Source: an uncultured Gemmiger sp. (GTDB taxonomy: Bacteria > Bacillota > Clostridia > Oscillospirales > Ruminococcaceae). Taken from it: 19,141 bases of DNA. The notes under the pieces were generated by a model. That model saw only the letters and a list, made by a program, of their open reading frames with translations, had not been told where the DNA came from and did not search any database. A program made the position numbers and the translations under genes. Positions 7,186 to 14,224 of the stretch are shown in pieces. The stretch is taken from NCBI GenBank assembly GCA_959018215.1, contig CAUEKL010000017.1, positions 1 through 19,141 on the forward strand. Reading direction: 5' to 3'. Position 1 is the stretch's first letter, and every line of letters starts with the position of its first letter.

Positions 7186-8061
7186 TTACGGCCGCAGTTT
7201 GGTGAAGACTTCCCGGTAATAGGGTGCAAAGACGCTGTTTTTCTGCCACAGGAAGGTAAAATCGTGGGCCAGGGTGAAATCCGGCAGGTCGATCTGCCGC
7301 AGGGTGCCCGCTGCCAGCTCTTTGGCCACCACCGACCGGTAACAGAAGGTAATGCCGCAGTTTTCCAGTACCAGGGCCTTGATGGCGTTCAGGCTGCCCA
7401 GCTCCGCCAGATGGGGGAAGTCCGCCAGGGACAGTCCCCGCTCCTGCAAGGCCCGCTGGAGCATCTCCCGGGTACCGGAGCCTTCCTCCCGCACCAGCAG
7501 ATGCGCATCCAGCAGATCCCGCAATTCATGGGTGCCGTCAGCCAGGGGGTTGGCGGGGGCGCACACCGGGAGCATCTCCTCCCGGGCAAAGACCAGACCG
7601 TCGTAATCCTGCCGGGGAAAGAATCCTTCGATGACCGCAAAGTCGATCTCTCCCCGGTCCAGCATGGCCAGCAGTGCGTCGGTGTTGTTCACCACCATCC
7701 GCAGGTGCAGGTCGGGGTCGGTGCGCAGCAGGCGGGACAGCGGCCCGGGCATCAGGTACTCCCCGATGGTCAGCGTAGCCCCGAAATGCAGGGTGCGCCG
7801 CCCGGCCGCCGACCGCAGCAGTTCCTTTAAATGCAGGTCGTCGTGCCGGGCCGCCGAGGCGGTGCGCAGAAACAGGGTCCCCGCCTCCGTCAGAGAGAGC
7901 TGCTTTCCTTCATAGGTAAAAAACCGGGCACCGTACTCCGATTCCAGGGCACGGATGTGCTGGGACACCGCGGGCTGGGTGATGTGCAGCTGTTCGGCGG
8001 CGCGGGTATAATTCATGGTCTGGCACAAGGCCAGAAAGGTTTCCACCTTATGATCCAGCAT
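7186..8061 (-). CDS. LysR-family regulator, divergent partner of the YeiH exporter (YeiE-like)
   Basis: The 291-residue product has a LysR winged helix-turn-helix at the N-terminus (NYTRAAEQLHITQPAVSQHI at about residues 17-36). A linker helix and a two-lobed effector domain of the periplasmic-binding type follow, from about residue 90, where LHFGATLTIGEYLMPGPLSRL matches the usual start of the CysB/CbbR-like domain. The gene is divergent from yeiH, the same pairing as YeiE/YeiH in enterobacteria, where YeiE has been linked to sulfite. The effector here is inferred, not shown. The ATG follows AGGAGGAG. The regulator probably controls yeiH and itself through the dyad at 8109-8123, which overlaps its own -10 region (AGTATA, 8106-8111, read as TATACT on the minus strand). 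Confidence 0.93.
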   Translation of the reverse strand: MLDHKVETFLALCQTMNYTRAAEQLHITQPAVSQHIRALESEYGARFFTYEGKQLSLTEAGTLFLRTASAARHDDLHLKELLRSAAGRRTLHFGATLTIGEYLMPGPLSRLLRTDPDLHLRMVVNNTDALLAMLDRGEIDFAVIEGFFPRQDYDGLVFAREEMLPVCAPANPLADGTHELRDLLDAHLLVREEGSGTREMLQRALQERGLSLADFPHLAELGSLNAIKALVLENCGITFCYRSVVAKELAAGTLRQIDLPDFTLAHDFTFLWQKNSVFAPYYREVFTKLRP

Positions 8062-8105
8062 GGGGACTCCTCCTGTCGGGAAAGTGTTTGGGTATCCATA
8101 GTCTC

Positions 8106-8111
8106 AGTATA
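8106..8111 (-). promoter_or_regulatory. Candidate -10 box of the LysR gene
   Basis: TATACT on the minus strand lies 45 bases before the LysR ATG. The matching -35 region (TTTATT with 17-base spacing) is weak. The box touches the dyad at 8109-8123, which is the usual layout for autorepression by a LysR protein. Confidence 0.5.
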
Positions 8112-8123
8112 ACACAGAGTTAT
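8109..8123. promoter_or_regulatory. LysR-type operator dyad (recognition site)
   Basis: ATAAC-N5-GTTAT is a perfect inverted repeat and contains the T-N11-A core that LysR regulators recognise. Its centre (8116) is about 64 bases before the predicted yeiH start, the classic place for a LysR recognition site. It also overlaps the LysR -10 region. Confidence 0.65.
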
Positions 8124-8136
8124 GCACAAATAAAGA

Positions 8137-8154
8137 ATTATAATTTTACATAAT
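8137..8154. promoter_or_regulatory. Second dyad over the yeiH -35 box (candidate activation site)
   Basis: ATTAT-N8-ATAAT is an inverted repeat that covers the yeiH -35 box; an overlapping perfect palindrome AATTATAATT lies at 8136-8145. LysR regulators often bind a weaker second site here and shift on it when the effector binds. AT-rich dyads can arise by chance, so this is tentative. Confidence 0.4.
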
Positions 8155-8173
8155 AGAGAAAATGCCATATACT
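8145..8173 (+). promoter_or_regulatory. Promoter of yeiH
   Basis: The -35 box TTTACA (8145-8150) and the -10 box TATACT (8168-8173) are separated by 17 bases; each differs from consensus by one base. The predicted start is near 8180, giving a leader of about 41 bases with AGGAGGAG before the ATG. Confidence 0.75.
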
Positions 8174-8221
8174 GGTGCACGGAAATCACGAAACCAACGA
8201 TATCAGGAGGAGAACCATCCT

Positions 8222-9250
8222 ATGGAAAACGTCAAGAAACTGCTGCCGGGTGTTGCGGCCTGCCTGGCCATTGCGGTACCGTCCTGGCTGCTGGGCAAGG
8301 CCTTCCCCGTCATCGGCGGCGCGGTGTTTGCCATCCTCATCGGTATGGTCATTGCCCTGTTCTACAAGAACAAGACCCTGACCCAGCCGGGCATCACCTA
8401 CACTTCCAAGAAGATTCTGCAGTACGCGGTCATCCTGCTGGGCTTCGGGCTGAACCTGTCCGAGATCGCCCGGGTGGGCGCCCAGAGCCTGCCGGTCATC
8501 GTGTCCACCATCACCACCTCTCTGGTGGTGGCCTTCCTGCTGCAGAAGGTCCTGCATCTGCCGGGCAACACCTCCACCCTCATCGGCGTGGGTTCCTCCA
8601 TCTGCGGCGGCTCCGCCATTGCCGCCACCGCCCCGGTGGTCCATGCGGATGACGAGGAGATCGCCCAGTCCATCTCGGTCATCTTCCTGTTCAACGTGCT
8701 GGCGGCCCTGATCTTCCCCTGGCTGGGCGGTCAGCTGGGCCTGAGCAACGAAGGCTTTGCCCTGTTTGCCGGCACCGCCGTCAACGATACCTCCTCCGTC
8801 ACGGCGGCGGCCGCCTCCTGGGACGGGATGCACCCCGGCGCCAACGCCCTGGAAGGCGCCACCATCGTCAAGCTGACCCGCACCCTGGCCATCATCCCCA
8901 TCACCCTGGTGCTGGCCCTCATGGGTGCCGCCAAGGCCCGCAAGAGCGGTGAAGCCCAGCAGGGCAGCTTCTCCCTGAAAAAGGTCTTTCCCTTCTTCAT
9001 CCTCTTCTTCCTGCTGGCTTCGGTCATCACCACCGTCTGCGTGTCCGCGGGCGTGGATGCTTCCCTGTTCCAGCCGCTGAAGGAACTGTCCAAGTTCTTC
9101 ATCGTCATGGCCATGGCGGCCATCGGCCTGAACACCGACCTGGTCAAGATGGTCCGCACCGGCGGCAAGGCCATTGTCATGGGCTTTGTGTGCTGGGTCG
9201 CCATCACCGGCGTGAGCCTGGGCATGCAGCACATCATCGGCATCTGGTAA
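8222..9250 (+). CDS. yeiH: YeiH-family (UPF0324) putative sulfate/sulfite exporter
   Basis: The 342-residue product is an integral membrane protein with about ten hydrophobic segments. It has the family's conserved glycine-rich blocks: GVGSSICGGSAIAATAPV at about residues 122-139, GTAVNDTSSVTAAA at 184-197, KLTRTL at 217-222 and AAIGLNTDL at 299-307. The family is named putative sulfate exporter; work on enterobacteria points to sulfite. The substrate here is inferred. I chose the ATG at 8222 because GGAGGAG lies about nine bases upstream; the longer open frame from 8162 begins inside the promoter. The protein is expressed alone and ends just before a strong bidirectional terminator. Confidence 0.93.
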   Translation: MENVKKLLPGVAACLAIAVPSWLLGKAFPVIGGAVFAILIGMVIALFYKNKTLTQPGITYTSKKILQYAVILLGFGLNLSEIARVGAQSLPVIVSTITTSLVVAFLLQKVLHLPGNTSTLIGVGSSICGGSAIAATAPVVHADDEEIAQSISVIFLFNVLAALIFPWLGGQLGLSNEGFALFAGTAVNDTSSVTAAAASWDGMHPGANALEGATIVKLTRTLAIIPITLVLALMGAAKARKSGEAQQGSFSLKKVFPFFILFFLLASVITTVCVSAGVDASLFQPLKELSKFFIVMAMAAIGLNTDLVKMVRTGGKAIVMGFVCWVAITGVSLGMQHIIGIW

Positions 9251-9255
9251 ATACC

Positions 9256-9303
9256 AAAAAGAGCCCCTTCCCGCAGGCAACACGGGAAGGGGCTCTTTTT
9301 TGT
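9256..9303. terminator. Bidirectional terminator between yeiH and ldhA
   Basis: A perfect 18-bp stem AAAAAGAGCCCCTTCCCG (9256-9273) / CGGGAAGGGGCTCTTTTT (9283-9300) ends in T-runs on both strands. It sits six bases after the yeiH stop and eight bases after the ldhA stop on the other strand, so it serves both converging genes. Confidence 0.94.
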
Positions 9304-9307
9304 TTGT

Positions 9308-10303
9308 TTACTCGTGGACTTCGTTCACCAGTTTTTCGCCCCGCTCAAAAGCCCGGGCGTTTTCCATGGTGGTGATGGCGATGCTCTGCAGCGCCGTGCG
9401 GGTGAAGAAGGCCTGGTGGCTGGTGACCACCACGTTGGGGAAGCTGAGCAGCACCGGGACCACCTCGTTCTCCAGCACATCGTCGGAGAAGTCCTCGAAC
9501 ACCTGGCCGTCCTCGTCCTCGTACACGTCCAGACCCACACCGGCAAACTTGCGGGCGCGCAGGGCGTCGATGAGGGCGCCCGTATCGATGAGGCCGCCCC
9601 GGCTGGTGTTGACCAGAATGGCGTTGTCCCGCATCTTGGCGATGGTTTCGGCGTTGATGAGGTGGTGGGTGTCGGCGGTCAGGGGGCAGTGCAGGCTGAT
9701 GAGGTCGGCGGCGCGGAGCAGCTCGTCCAGCTCCACATAGCGCACGATGCCTTCCAGCTCGGGGTTGTGGTACTGGTCATAGGCCAGCACGGTCATGCCG
9801 TAGCCGTGGCAGATGCGGGCCATGGCCGCACCGATGCGCCCGGTGCCGATGATGCCGGCGCAGGAACCGTAGAGGTTATACCCCAGCAGGCCGTCCAGGG
9901 CGAAGTTGTTGTTGCGCACCTTGATATAGGCCTTGCAGATACGGCGGTTGGCTGCCTGGGCCAGGGCCATGGCGTGTTCGGCCACGGCCTCGGGGCTGTA
10001 TCCGGGCACCCGCAGCACCGTGATGCCCAGCCGCTTGGCGGCGGCCAGGTCCACGTTGTTGTAGCCGGCGCAGCGCATGAGCAGCAGCCGGATGCCTGCC
10101 TCGTGGAGGGCTTCCAGCACAGGGGCGGAGCAGTCGCTGTTCACAAAGGCGCAGACCGCGTCCCCGCCCTTGGCCAGGGGGGCAGTGTCCACGTCCAGGT
10201 TGGCGGCCAGGAAACGGATGGAGCAGCCGTAGTCGGGGTCGGCGGCCAGCAGTTCAAAATACAGGCGGTCGTAATCGCGGGTACCGTAAAAAACGATCTT
10301 CAT
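9308..10303 (-). CDS. ldhA: D-lactate dehydrogenase (LdhA-type)
   Basis: The enzyme reduces pyruvate to D-lactate with NADH and regenerates NAD+ in fermentation. The 331-residue product is very like E. coli LdhA along its whole length (MKIVFYGTRDYD start; RCAGYNNVDLAAAKRLG; PGYSPEAVAEHA). The NAD-binding motif GTGRIG lies at 153-158. The catalytic triad is intact: Arg235 in NTSRGG, Glu264 in DVYEDE and His296 in TSHQAFFT, with the same numbering as in the known enzymes. I chose the ATG at 10303, preceded by AAGGGAGAG; the extended frame upstream overlaps the promoter. It lies 99 bases downstream of the phosphoesterase gene and has its own -10 box. Confidence 0.94.
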   Translation of the reverse strand: MKIVFYGTRDYDRLYFELLAADPDYGCSIRFLAANLDVDTAPLAKGGDAVCAFVNSDCSAPVLEALHEAGIRLLLMRCAGYNNVDLAAAKRLGITVLRVPGYSPEAVAEHAMALAQAANRRICKAYIKVRNNNFALDGLLGYNLYGSCAGIIGTGRIGAAMARICHGYGMTVLAYDQYHNPELEGIVRYVELDELLRAADLISLHCPLTADTHHLINAETIAKMRDNAILVNTSRGGLIDTGALIDALRARKFAGVGLDVYEDEDGQVFEDFSDDVLENEVVPVLLSFPNVVVTSHQAFFTRTALQSIAITTMENARAFERGEKLVNEVHE

Positions 10304-10325
10304 ATATATACTCTCCCTTGTCTTG

Positions 10326-10386
10326 ATATCCGTTGTTAGTATACCCAAATTGTGGGCTGTATTCGGTTGCTTGCGCAACGGATATT
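10326..10386. repeat. 10-bp inverted repeat framing the ldhA promoter
   Basis: ATATCCGTTG (10326-10335) and CAACGGATAT (10377-10386) are perfect reverse complements with centres 51 bases apart. The first copy covers the likely ldhA start and the second lies about 50 bases upstream. Between them lie the -10 box and, next to the distal copy, a 5-bp hairpin with a GCAA loop (10366-10379). It could be a paired operator or an RNA switch; see findings. Confidence 0.7.
10338..10343 (-). promoter_or_regulatory. Candidate -10 box of ldhA
   Basis: TATACT on the minus strand is one base from consensus. At 17-base spacing the -35 region is CCGAAT, which is poor, so the promoter may need an activator or may be partly fed by readthrough from the gene upstream. 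The predicted start is near 10331. Confidence 0.5.
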
Positions 10387-10402
10387 ACGTCATAAAAGAA
10401 TA

Positions 10403-11548
10403 TCACATTTCCTGCGTTACGTCCACACAGACGATCTCGGTGCGGCCGGCGGTGCGCAGCTTGTAGCCCCAGGTGCCGGTGCCGCCGCTGACCACGGCGG
10501 TGCAGCTTTGGGTGATGCGCTTGCGGCCGTAGTTGACCTCATTGTACCGGAAGAGCCGGGCCACCAGTCCTGCGGGCCAGATCTGCCCGCCGTGGGTGTG
10601 GCCGCTGAGGATCAGGTCCGCCCCGGCGTCGGCGGCGTCCCGCAGTTCCCGGGGTTCGTGGTCCAGCCAGAGGGTGAACACCCCATCCGGGCCGCCGGGC
10701 GGCAGTTCGGCGGGGGCCAGGCGCCTGCCCTTGGTATCCAGCCAGTCCTTACGGCCGACGATGCGCACCGGTACCTCCTCTTGGCCCGGCAGGGTACGCA
10801 GCCGGGAGTCATCCTCCAGGATCGTCACCCCGGCGGCGGCGAACTGCGCCTCCAGTTCCGCCCGGGTGTAGCTGGGGGTGTGCCAGTAATGGAAGAAGTC
10901 GTGGTTGCCCGGCACGAACCATTTGCCCCCTGGCACCCACCACCGGGCAAAGAGGGCACAGAACGCCTCAAAGTCCTGCCGGGAGGTGTACTCGTCAAAG
11001 ATATCTCCGGTGAGCACCAGCACATCCGGGTGCAGGGCCGCCACCCGCTTTTCCAGTTCGGGGATGCGGGTGTGGTTCATGGCGCCGGTGCCGGGGTGCA
11101 GGTCGCTGAGCTGCACCACCCGCAGATGCCCGCCGGGCAGGGGCTTTCGGGTGGTGACGGTATACCGGGTGGTGCACAGCCGCACCGCCTTGCGCCAGCC
11201 CCACAGCAGCAGCACCGCTGTGACCTCCCAGGCCAGCAGTCCCCCCTGCCAGACCGGTTGCCAGACCCGCCATACCGGGCCGTCCAGGGCGTGGGCCAGC
11301 AGGGTGAGCAGGTCCCCCGCGGCATACACCCCGCACAGCTGGGCCGCCGCGGCCAGGCCCACCCCCAGGGGGTCCCGGGCCAGCCAGACCAGGGCCGCCA
11401 GCAGGACCAGGGGCAGGCCGAAGAAGAGCACCGGCTGCCCGGCCAGAGGCTGCAGAAAGGGCAGGGCAAGAAAATTCAGGTACAGCACCAGGGCGATGAG
11501 CCCCTGCCCGATGCGGGGGATCACGAACTGGATGAAACGGTTATACAT
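10403..11548 (-). CDS. Membrane-anchored metallophosphoesterase (YkuE/YaeI-like)
   Basis: The 381-residue product starts with three to four hydrophobic segments (about residues 14-57, 63-87 and 103-118). From about residue 141 it has a calcineurin-like phosphoesterase domain. The metal-binding motifs are complete and in order: SDLHPG (Asp149, His151), LTGDIFD at 179-185, PGNHDFF at 213-219 and SGHTHGGQIWP in the C-terminal third. The substrate is unknown; relatives act on phospholipids, nucleotides or cell-wall precursors. The ATG at 11548 follows AAGGAAAGGA at a slightly long distance of about 12 bases; an in-frame TTG at 11575 has no ribosome site. It lies alone between the nfnB terminator and ldhA, and I see no terminator after it, so it may read through into ldhA. 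Confidence 0.87.
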   Translation of the reverse strand: MYNRFIQFVIPRIGQGLIALVLYLNFLALPFLQPLAGQPVLFFGLPLVLLAALVWLARDPLGVGLAAAAQLCGVYAAGDLLTLLAHALDGPVWRVWQPVWQGGLLAWEVTAVLLLWGWRKAVRLCTTRYTVTTRKPLPGGHLRVVQLSDLHPGTGAMNHTRIPELEKRVAALHPDVLVLTGDIFDEYTSRQDFEAFCALFARWWVPGGKWFVPGNHDFFHYWHTPSYTRAELEAQFAAAGVTILEDDSRLRTLPGQEEVPVRIVGRKDWLDTKGRRLAPAELPPGGPDGVFTLWLDHEPRELRDAADAGADLILSGHTHGGQIWPAGLVARLFRYNEVNYGRKRITQSCTAVVSGGTGTWGYKLRTAGRTEIVCVDVTQEM

Positions 11549-11583
11549 GGCGAAAGAAAATCCTTTCCTTGGCAAAAGGGCGC

Positions 11584-11628
11584 AAAAAGCCGCCGCGCCG
11601 CGCCCGGAACGGACGGCGGCGCGGCGGC
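11584..11628 (-). terminator. Intrinsic terminator of the nfnA-nfnB operon
   Basis: On the minus strand a perfect 12-bp GC stem (GCCGCCGCGCCG, 11617-11628, with its complement at 11589-11600) is followed by TTTTT (11584-11588). It lies about 40 bases after the nfnB stop and before the phosphoesterase gene. Confidence 0.88.
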
Positions 11629-11668
11629 CTGCTGTTAGTATACGCCGGTTGGCGGCAGGTATGCGCGC

Positions 11669-13066
11669 TTACTGGTTCTTGGCCTTGATGGCTTCGTCAA
11701 TGGCCTTGGCGGCTTCCTTGCCGGCGCCCATGGCCAGAATGACGGTGGCGGCGCCGGTGACGGCGTCACCGCCTGCATACACGAAGGGACGGCTGGTGAG
11801 CCCGTCGGGGCCGTTGGTGATGATGCAGCCGTGCTTGTCGGCGTCCAGGCCTGGGGTGGTGGAGCGGATCAGGGGGTTGGGGCTGGTGCCCAGGGCCATG
11901 ATCATGGTGTCCACGTCCAGCTCGAACTCGCTGCCCTCCTTGACGATGGGACGGCGGCGGCCGGAGGCGTCCGGCTCGCCCAGTTCCATCTCCACGCAGG
12001 TCATGCCCTTGACCCAGCCGTCCTCGTCCCCGAGAACTTCCACCGGGTTGGTCAGGGTCTTGAAGATGATGCCTTCCTCCTCGGCGTGCTCCACTTCCTC
12101 CTTACGGGCGGGCAGTTCGGCCATGCCGCGGCGGTAGACGATGTAGACGGTCTCGGCGCCCAGGCGCTTGGCGCAGCGGGCGGCGTCCATGGCCACGTTG
12201 CCGCCGCCCACCACGGCCACCGCCTTGGACTTTTTGATGGGGGTGTGGGAGTCGGGCAGATAGGCCTTCATCAGGTTGACGCGGGTCAGGTACTCGTTGG
12301 CGGAGTAGACGCCCTTCAGGCTTTCGCCCGGGATGCCCATGAACCGGGGCAGACCGGCGCCGGAAGCAATGTACACGGCCTCATAGCCGTACTCGTTGAG
12401 CAGTTCGTCGATGGTCAGCACCTTGCCGATGACCATGTTGCACTCGATGTCCACGCCCAGGTCCTTCAGGCCGTCCACTTCCTTCTGGACGATGTCCTTG
12501 GGCAGACGGAACTCGGGGATGCCGTACATCAGCACGCCGCCGGCCACATGCAGGGCCTCGTAAATGGTGACCTTGTAGCCCATCTTGGCCAGGTCGCCGG
12601 CCGCGGTCAGGCCGGAAGGACCGGCGCCGATGACCGCCACCTTGTGGCCGTTGGGTTCGGGCTTGACGGCGGGAGTATGTACGTTTTCCCGGTGCCAGTC
12701 AGCCACGAAGCGTTCCAGGCGGCCGATACCCACCGGCTCATTCTTGATGCCCCGGACGCACTTGCCCTCGCACTGGTTTTCCTGGGGGCAGACCCGGCCG
12801 CAGACGGCAGGCAGGGCGCTGGACTTGGCAATGACCTGGTAGGCGGCCTCAAAGTCGCCCTTGGCTACCTCGGCGATGAAGCCGGGGATGTCGATGTCCA
12901 CGGGGCAGCCGGAACGGCAGGGATGGTTCTTGCACTGCAGGCAGCGCTTGGCCTCGTTCACGGCCATCTCGGCGGTATAGCCCAGGGCCACTTCCTTGAA
13001 GTTCTTGTTGCGGACGTTGGGGTCCTGGCTGGGCATGGGGCACTTTTTGGGGTCCATGTTGGGCAT
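11669..13066 (-). CDS. nfnB: NADPH-dependent flavin subunit NfnB (glutamate synthase small-subunit family)
   Basis: With NfnA it forms NADH-dependent reduced ferredoxin:NADP+ oxidoreductase, a cytoplasmic electron-bifurcating enzyme that balances NADH, NADPH and ferredoxin. The 465-residue product has N-terminal cysteines for [4Fe-4S] clusters (Cys42, 45, 50, 54 in CLQCKNHPCRSGCP, then CGRVCPQENQCEGKC). It also has an FAD motif VAVIGAGPSGLTAAGDLAK, an NADPH motif VAVVGGGNVAMDAARCAK and a C-terminal FVYAGGDAVTGAATV block. The same family includes the small subunit of glutamate synthase, but the one-base spacing after an NfnA gene and the lack of a large subunit favour NfnB. The ATG at 13066 follows AAGGAGG. 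Confidence 0.92.
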   Translation of the reverse strand: MPNMDPKKCPMPSQDPNVRNKNFKEVALGYTAEMAVNEAKRCLQCKNHPCRSGCPVDIDIPGFIAEVAKGDFEAAYQVIAKSSALPAVCGRVCPQENQCEGKCVRGIKNEPVGIGRLERFVADWHRENVHTPAVKPEPNGHKVAVIGAGPSGLTAAGDLAKMGYKVTIYEALHVAGGVLMYGIPEFRLPKDIVQKEVDGLKDLGVDIECNMVIGKVLTIDELLNEYGYEAVYIASGAGLPRFMGIPGESLKGVYSANEYLTRVNLMKAYLPDSHTPIKKSKAVAVVGGGNVAMDAARCAKRLGAETVYIVYRRGMAELPARKEEVEHAEEEGIIFKTLTNPVEVLGDEDGWVKGMTCVEMELGEPDASGRRRPIVKEGSEFELDVDTMIMALGTSPNPLIRSTTPGLDADKHGCIITNGPDGLTSRPFVYAGGDAVTGAATVILAMGAGKEAAKAIDEAIKAKNQ

Positions 13067-13067
13067 C

Positions 13068-13910
13068 TTACTCGACCTCCTTCTTGAACAGGTTGCAGGC
13101 CTCGTCCCGGGCATGGGTCTCAAATTCCTTGTACATGGTGCCGCGGTGCATGGCCTCGTCAAAATCCACCTCAAAACCGTCAAAGTCCGGCCCGTCCACG
13201 CAGGCGAACTTGGTCTCGCCGCCCACGGTCAGGCGGCAGCCGCCGCACATGCCGGTGCCGTCGATCATGATGGGGTTCATGGAGACGATGGTCTTGACGT
13301 TGTGGGGCTTGGTGGTCTTGACCACAAACTTCATCATGATCAGGGGTCCGATGGTGATGACCTCGTCGAAGGTCTCGCCGCCGGAGAGCTTTTCTTCCAG
13401 GGGCAGGGTGACCACGCCCTTGCGGCCGTAGGAGCCGTCGTCGGTCATGATGATGAGCTCGTCGCAGCAGGCGCGGAACTCATCCTCCAGGATGACCAGG
13501 TCCTTGTCACGGAAGCCCACAATGCCGGTGACCTTGGTGCCCTGGGCATGCAGGGCCTGGGCCACGGGCAGGGCGATGGCGCAGCCCACGCCGCCGCCCA
13601 CCACGCAGACCTTCTTCAGGCCTTCGATCTCGGTGGCTTTGCCCAGCGGGCCCACGAAGTCGTGGACATAGCCGCCCTCGGGCAGGGTGTTGAGCTCCAT
13701 GGTACCGGCGCCCACCACCTGGAAGATGATGGTGACGGTGCCCGCTTCCCGGTCATAGCCCGCGATGGTCAGCGGGATGCGCTCGCTGTCCGCCTTGGCG
13801 CGGATGATGATGAACTGCCCCGCCTTGGCCTTTTTGGCGATCAGCGGTGCCTCGATGACCAGCTCGGTCACCGTGGGGTTCAGTTCGCGTCTTTTCACGA
13901 TTTTGAACAC
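13068..13910 (-). CDS. nfnA: Ferredoxin-NADP+ reductase-like subunit NfnA
   Basis: NfnA carries the NADH site, an FAD and a [2Fe-2S] cluster, and passes electrons to NfnB and ferredoxin. The 280-residue product has an FNR-type fold with the FAD-binding RIPLTIAGYD motif, an NAD-binding CVVGGGVGCAIALPVAQALH motif, and a C-terminal cluster-binding segment GTGMCGGCRLTVGG...FACVDGPDFDG with cysteines at about 222, 225 and 237. The start is GTG at 13910, preceded by GAGGG at seven bases. The open frame continues far upstream, but it crosses the promoter and a strong hairpin, so that part is not coding. It ends one base before nfnB and shares its transcript. Confidence 0.9.
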   Translation of the reverse strand: MFKIVKRRELNPTVTELVIEAPLIAKKAKAGQFIIIRAKADSERIPLTIAGYDREAGTVTIIFQVVGAGTMELNTLPEGGYVHDFVGPLGKATEIEGLKKVCVVGGGVGCAIALPVAQALHAQGTKVTGIVGFRDKDLVILEDEFRACCDELIIMTDDGSYGRKGVVTLPLEEKLSGGETFDEVITIGPLIMMKFVVKTTKPHNVKTIVSMNPIMIDGTGMCGGCRLTVGGETKFACVDGPDFDGFEVDFDEAMHRGTMYKEFETHARDEACNLFKKEVE

Positions 13911-13995
13911 TGTTGTACCCTCGCTTTTCCTGCGGGCGGCGCGGCGCGCACCGGCCTGGCCCGATGATGTGTGCCGGCTGCCGGGCAGTCGGCCT

Positions 13996-14001
13996 ATTAT
14001 A
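13996..14001 (-). promoter_or_regulatory. -10 box of the nfnA-nfnB operon
   Basis: A perfect TATAAT on the minus strand lies inside the near-palindrome CCTATAATAGG. No good -35 is seen at 17 bases (an A-rich GAAAAA). The leader to the GTG start is about 78 bases and very GC-rich. Confidence 0.5.
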
Positions 14002-14030
14002 GGGTATTGTACGTCATTTTTTCCCGAAAG

Positions 14031-14070
14031 TAAAGAAGAAAAACCGCCCGGCGCCCCACCCGGCGCCGGG
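14031..14070 (-). terminator. Terminator-like hairpin pointing toward nfnA
   Basis: CCCGGCGCC (14047-14055) pairs perfectly with GGCGCCGGG (14062-14070) around a six-base loop. Read on the minus strand the stem is followed by CGG and then TTTTTCTTCTTT. It lies upstream of the nfnA -10 box, where no minus-strand gene ends. See findings. Confidence 0.7.
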
Positions 14071-14101
14071 AACAGGGGGGCTTTTCCCCGGGGGGAATTT
14101 G

Positions 14102-14110
14102 TGCTATAAT
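14102..14110 (+). promoter_or_regulatory. Distal extended -10 of the transketolase genes
   Basis: TGCTATAAT has a perfect -10 box (14105-14110) with a TG extension; the -35 at 17 bases is TTTTCC. It would give a leader of about 180 bases that contains the ACCGCA/TGCGGT pairing followed by TTTTTT (to 14173), a possible attenuator. Confidence 0.45.
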
Positions 14111-14195
14111 TGGAAAATATCGTATCCACCGCAGGTTTTGAGCGCTTTGTTCCGGCTTTTTTTGCGGTTTTTTCCCCCGCAGGGCCAAAAAGGCA

Positions 14196-14224
14196 TTGCA
14201 CGCCAAAACGGTTTGGTATAAGAT
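14196..14224 (+). promoter_or_regulatory. Proximal promoter of the transketolase genes
   Basis: The -35 box TTGCAC (14196-14201) is followed by TATAAG with TGG extension (14217-14222; spacing 15) or TAAGAT (14219-14224; spacing 17). The 11 bases GGTTTGGTATA match those at the tRNA-Val promoter. The leader is about 65 bases and holds the hairpin CCCGGT-ATA-ACCGGG (14252-14266). Confidence 0.55.

Noticed and set aside
10333..10350. TTGTTAG near the ldhA -10 looks like half of a Rex site.
   Set aside because: The other half matches the Rex consensus at only about two of seven positions, so a Rex site cannot be claimed, though Rex control of ldhA is common in Firmicutes.
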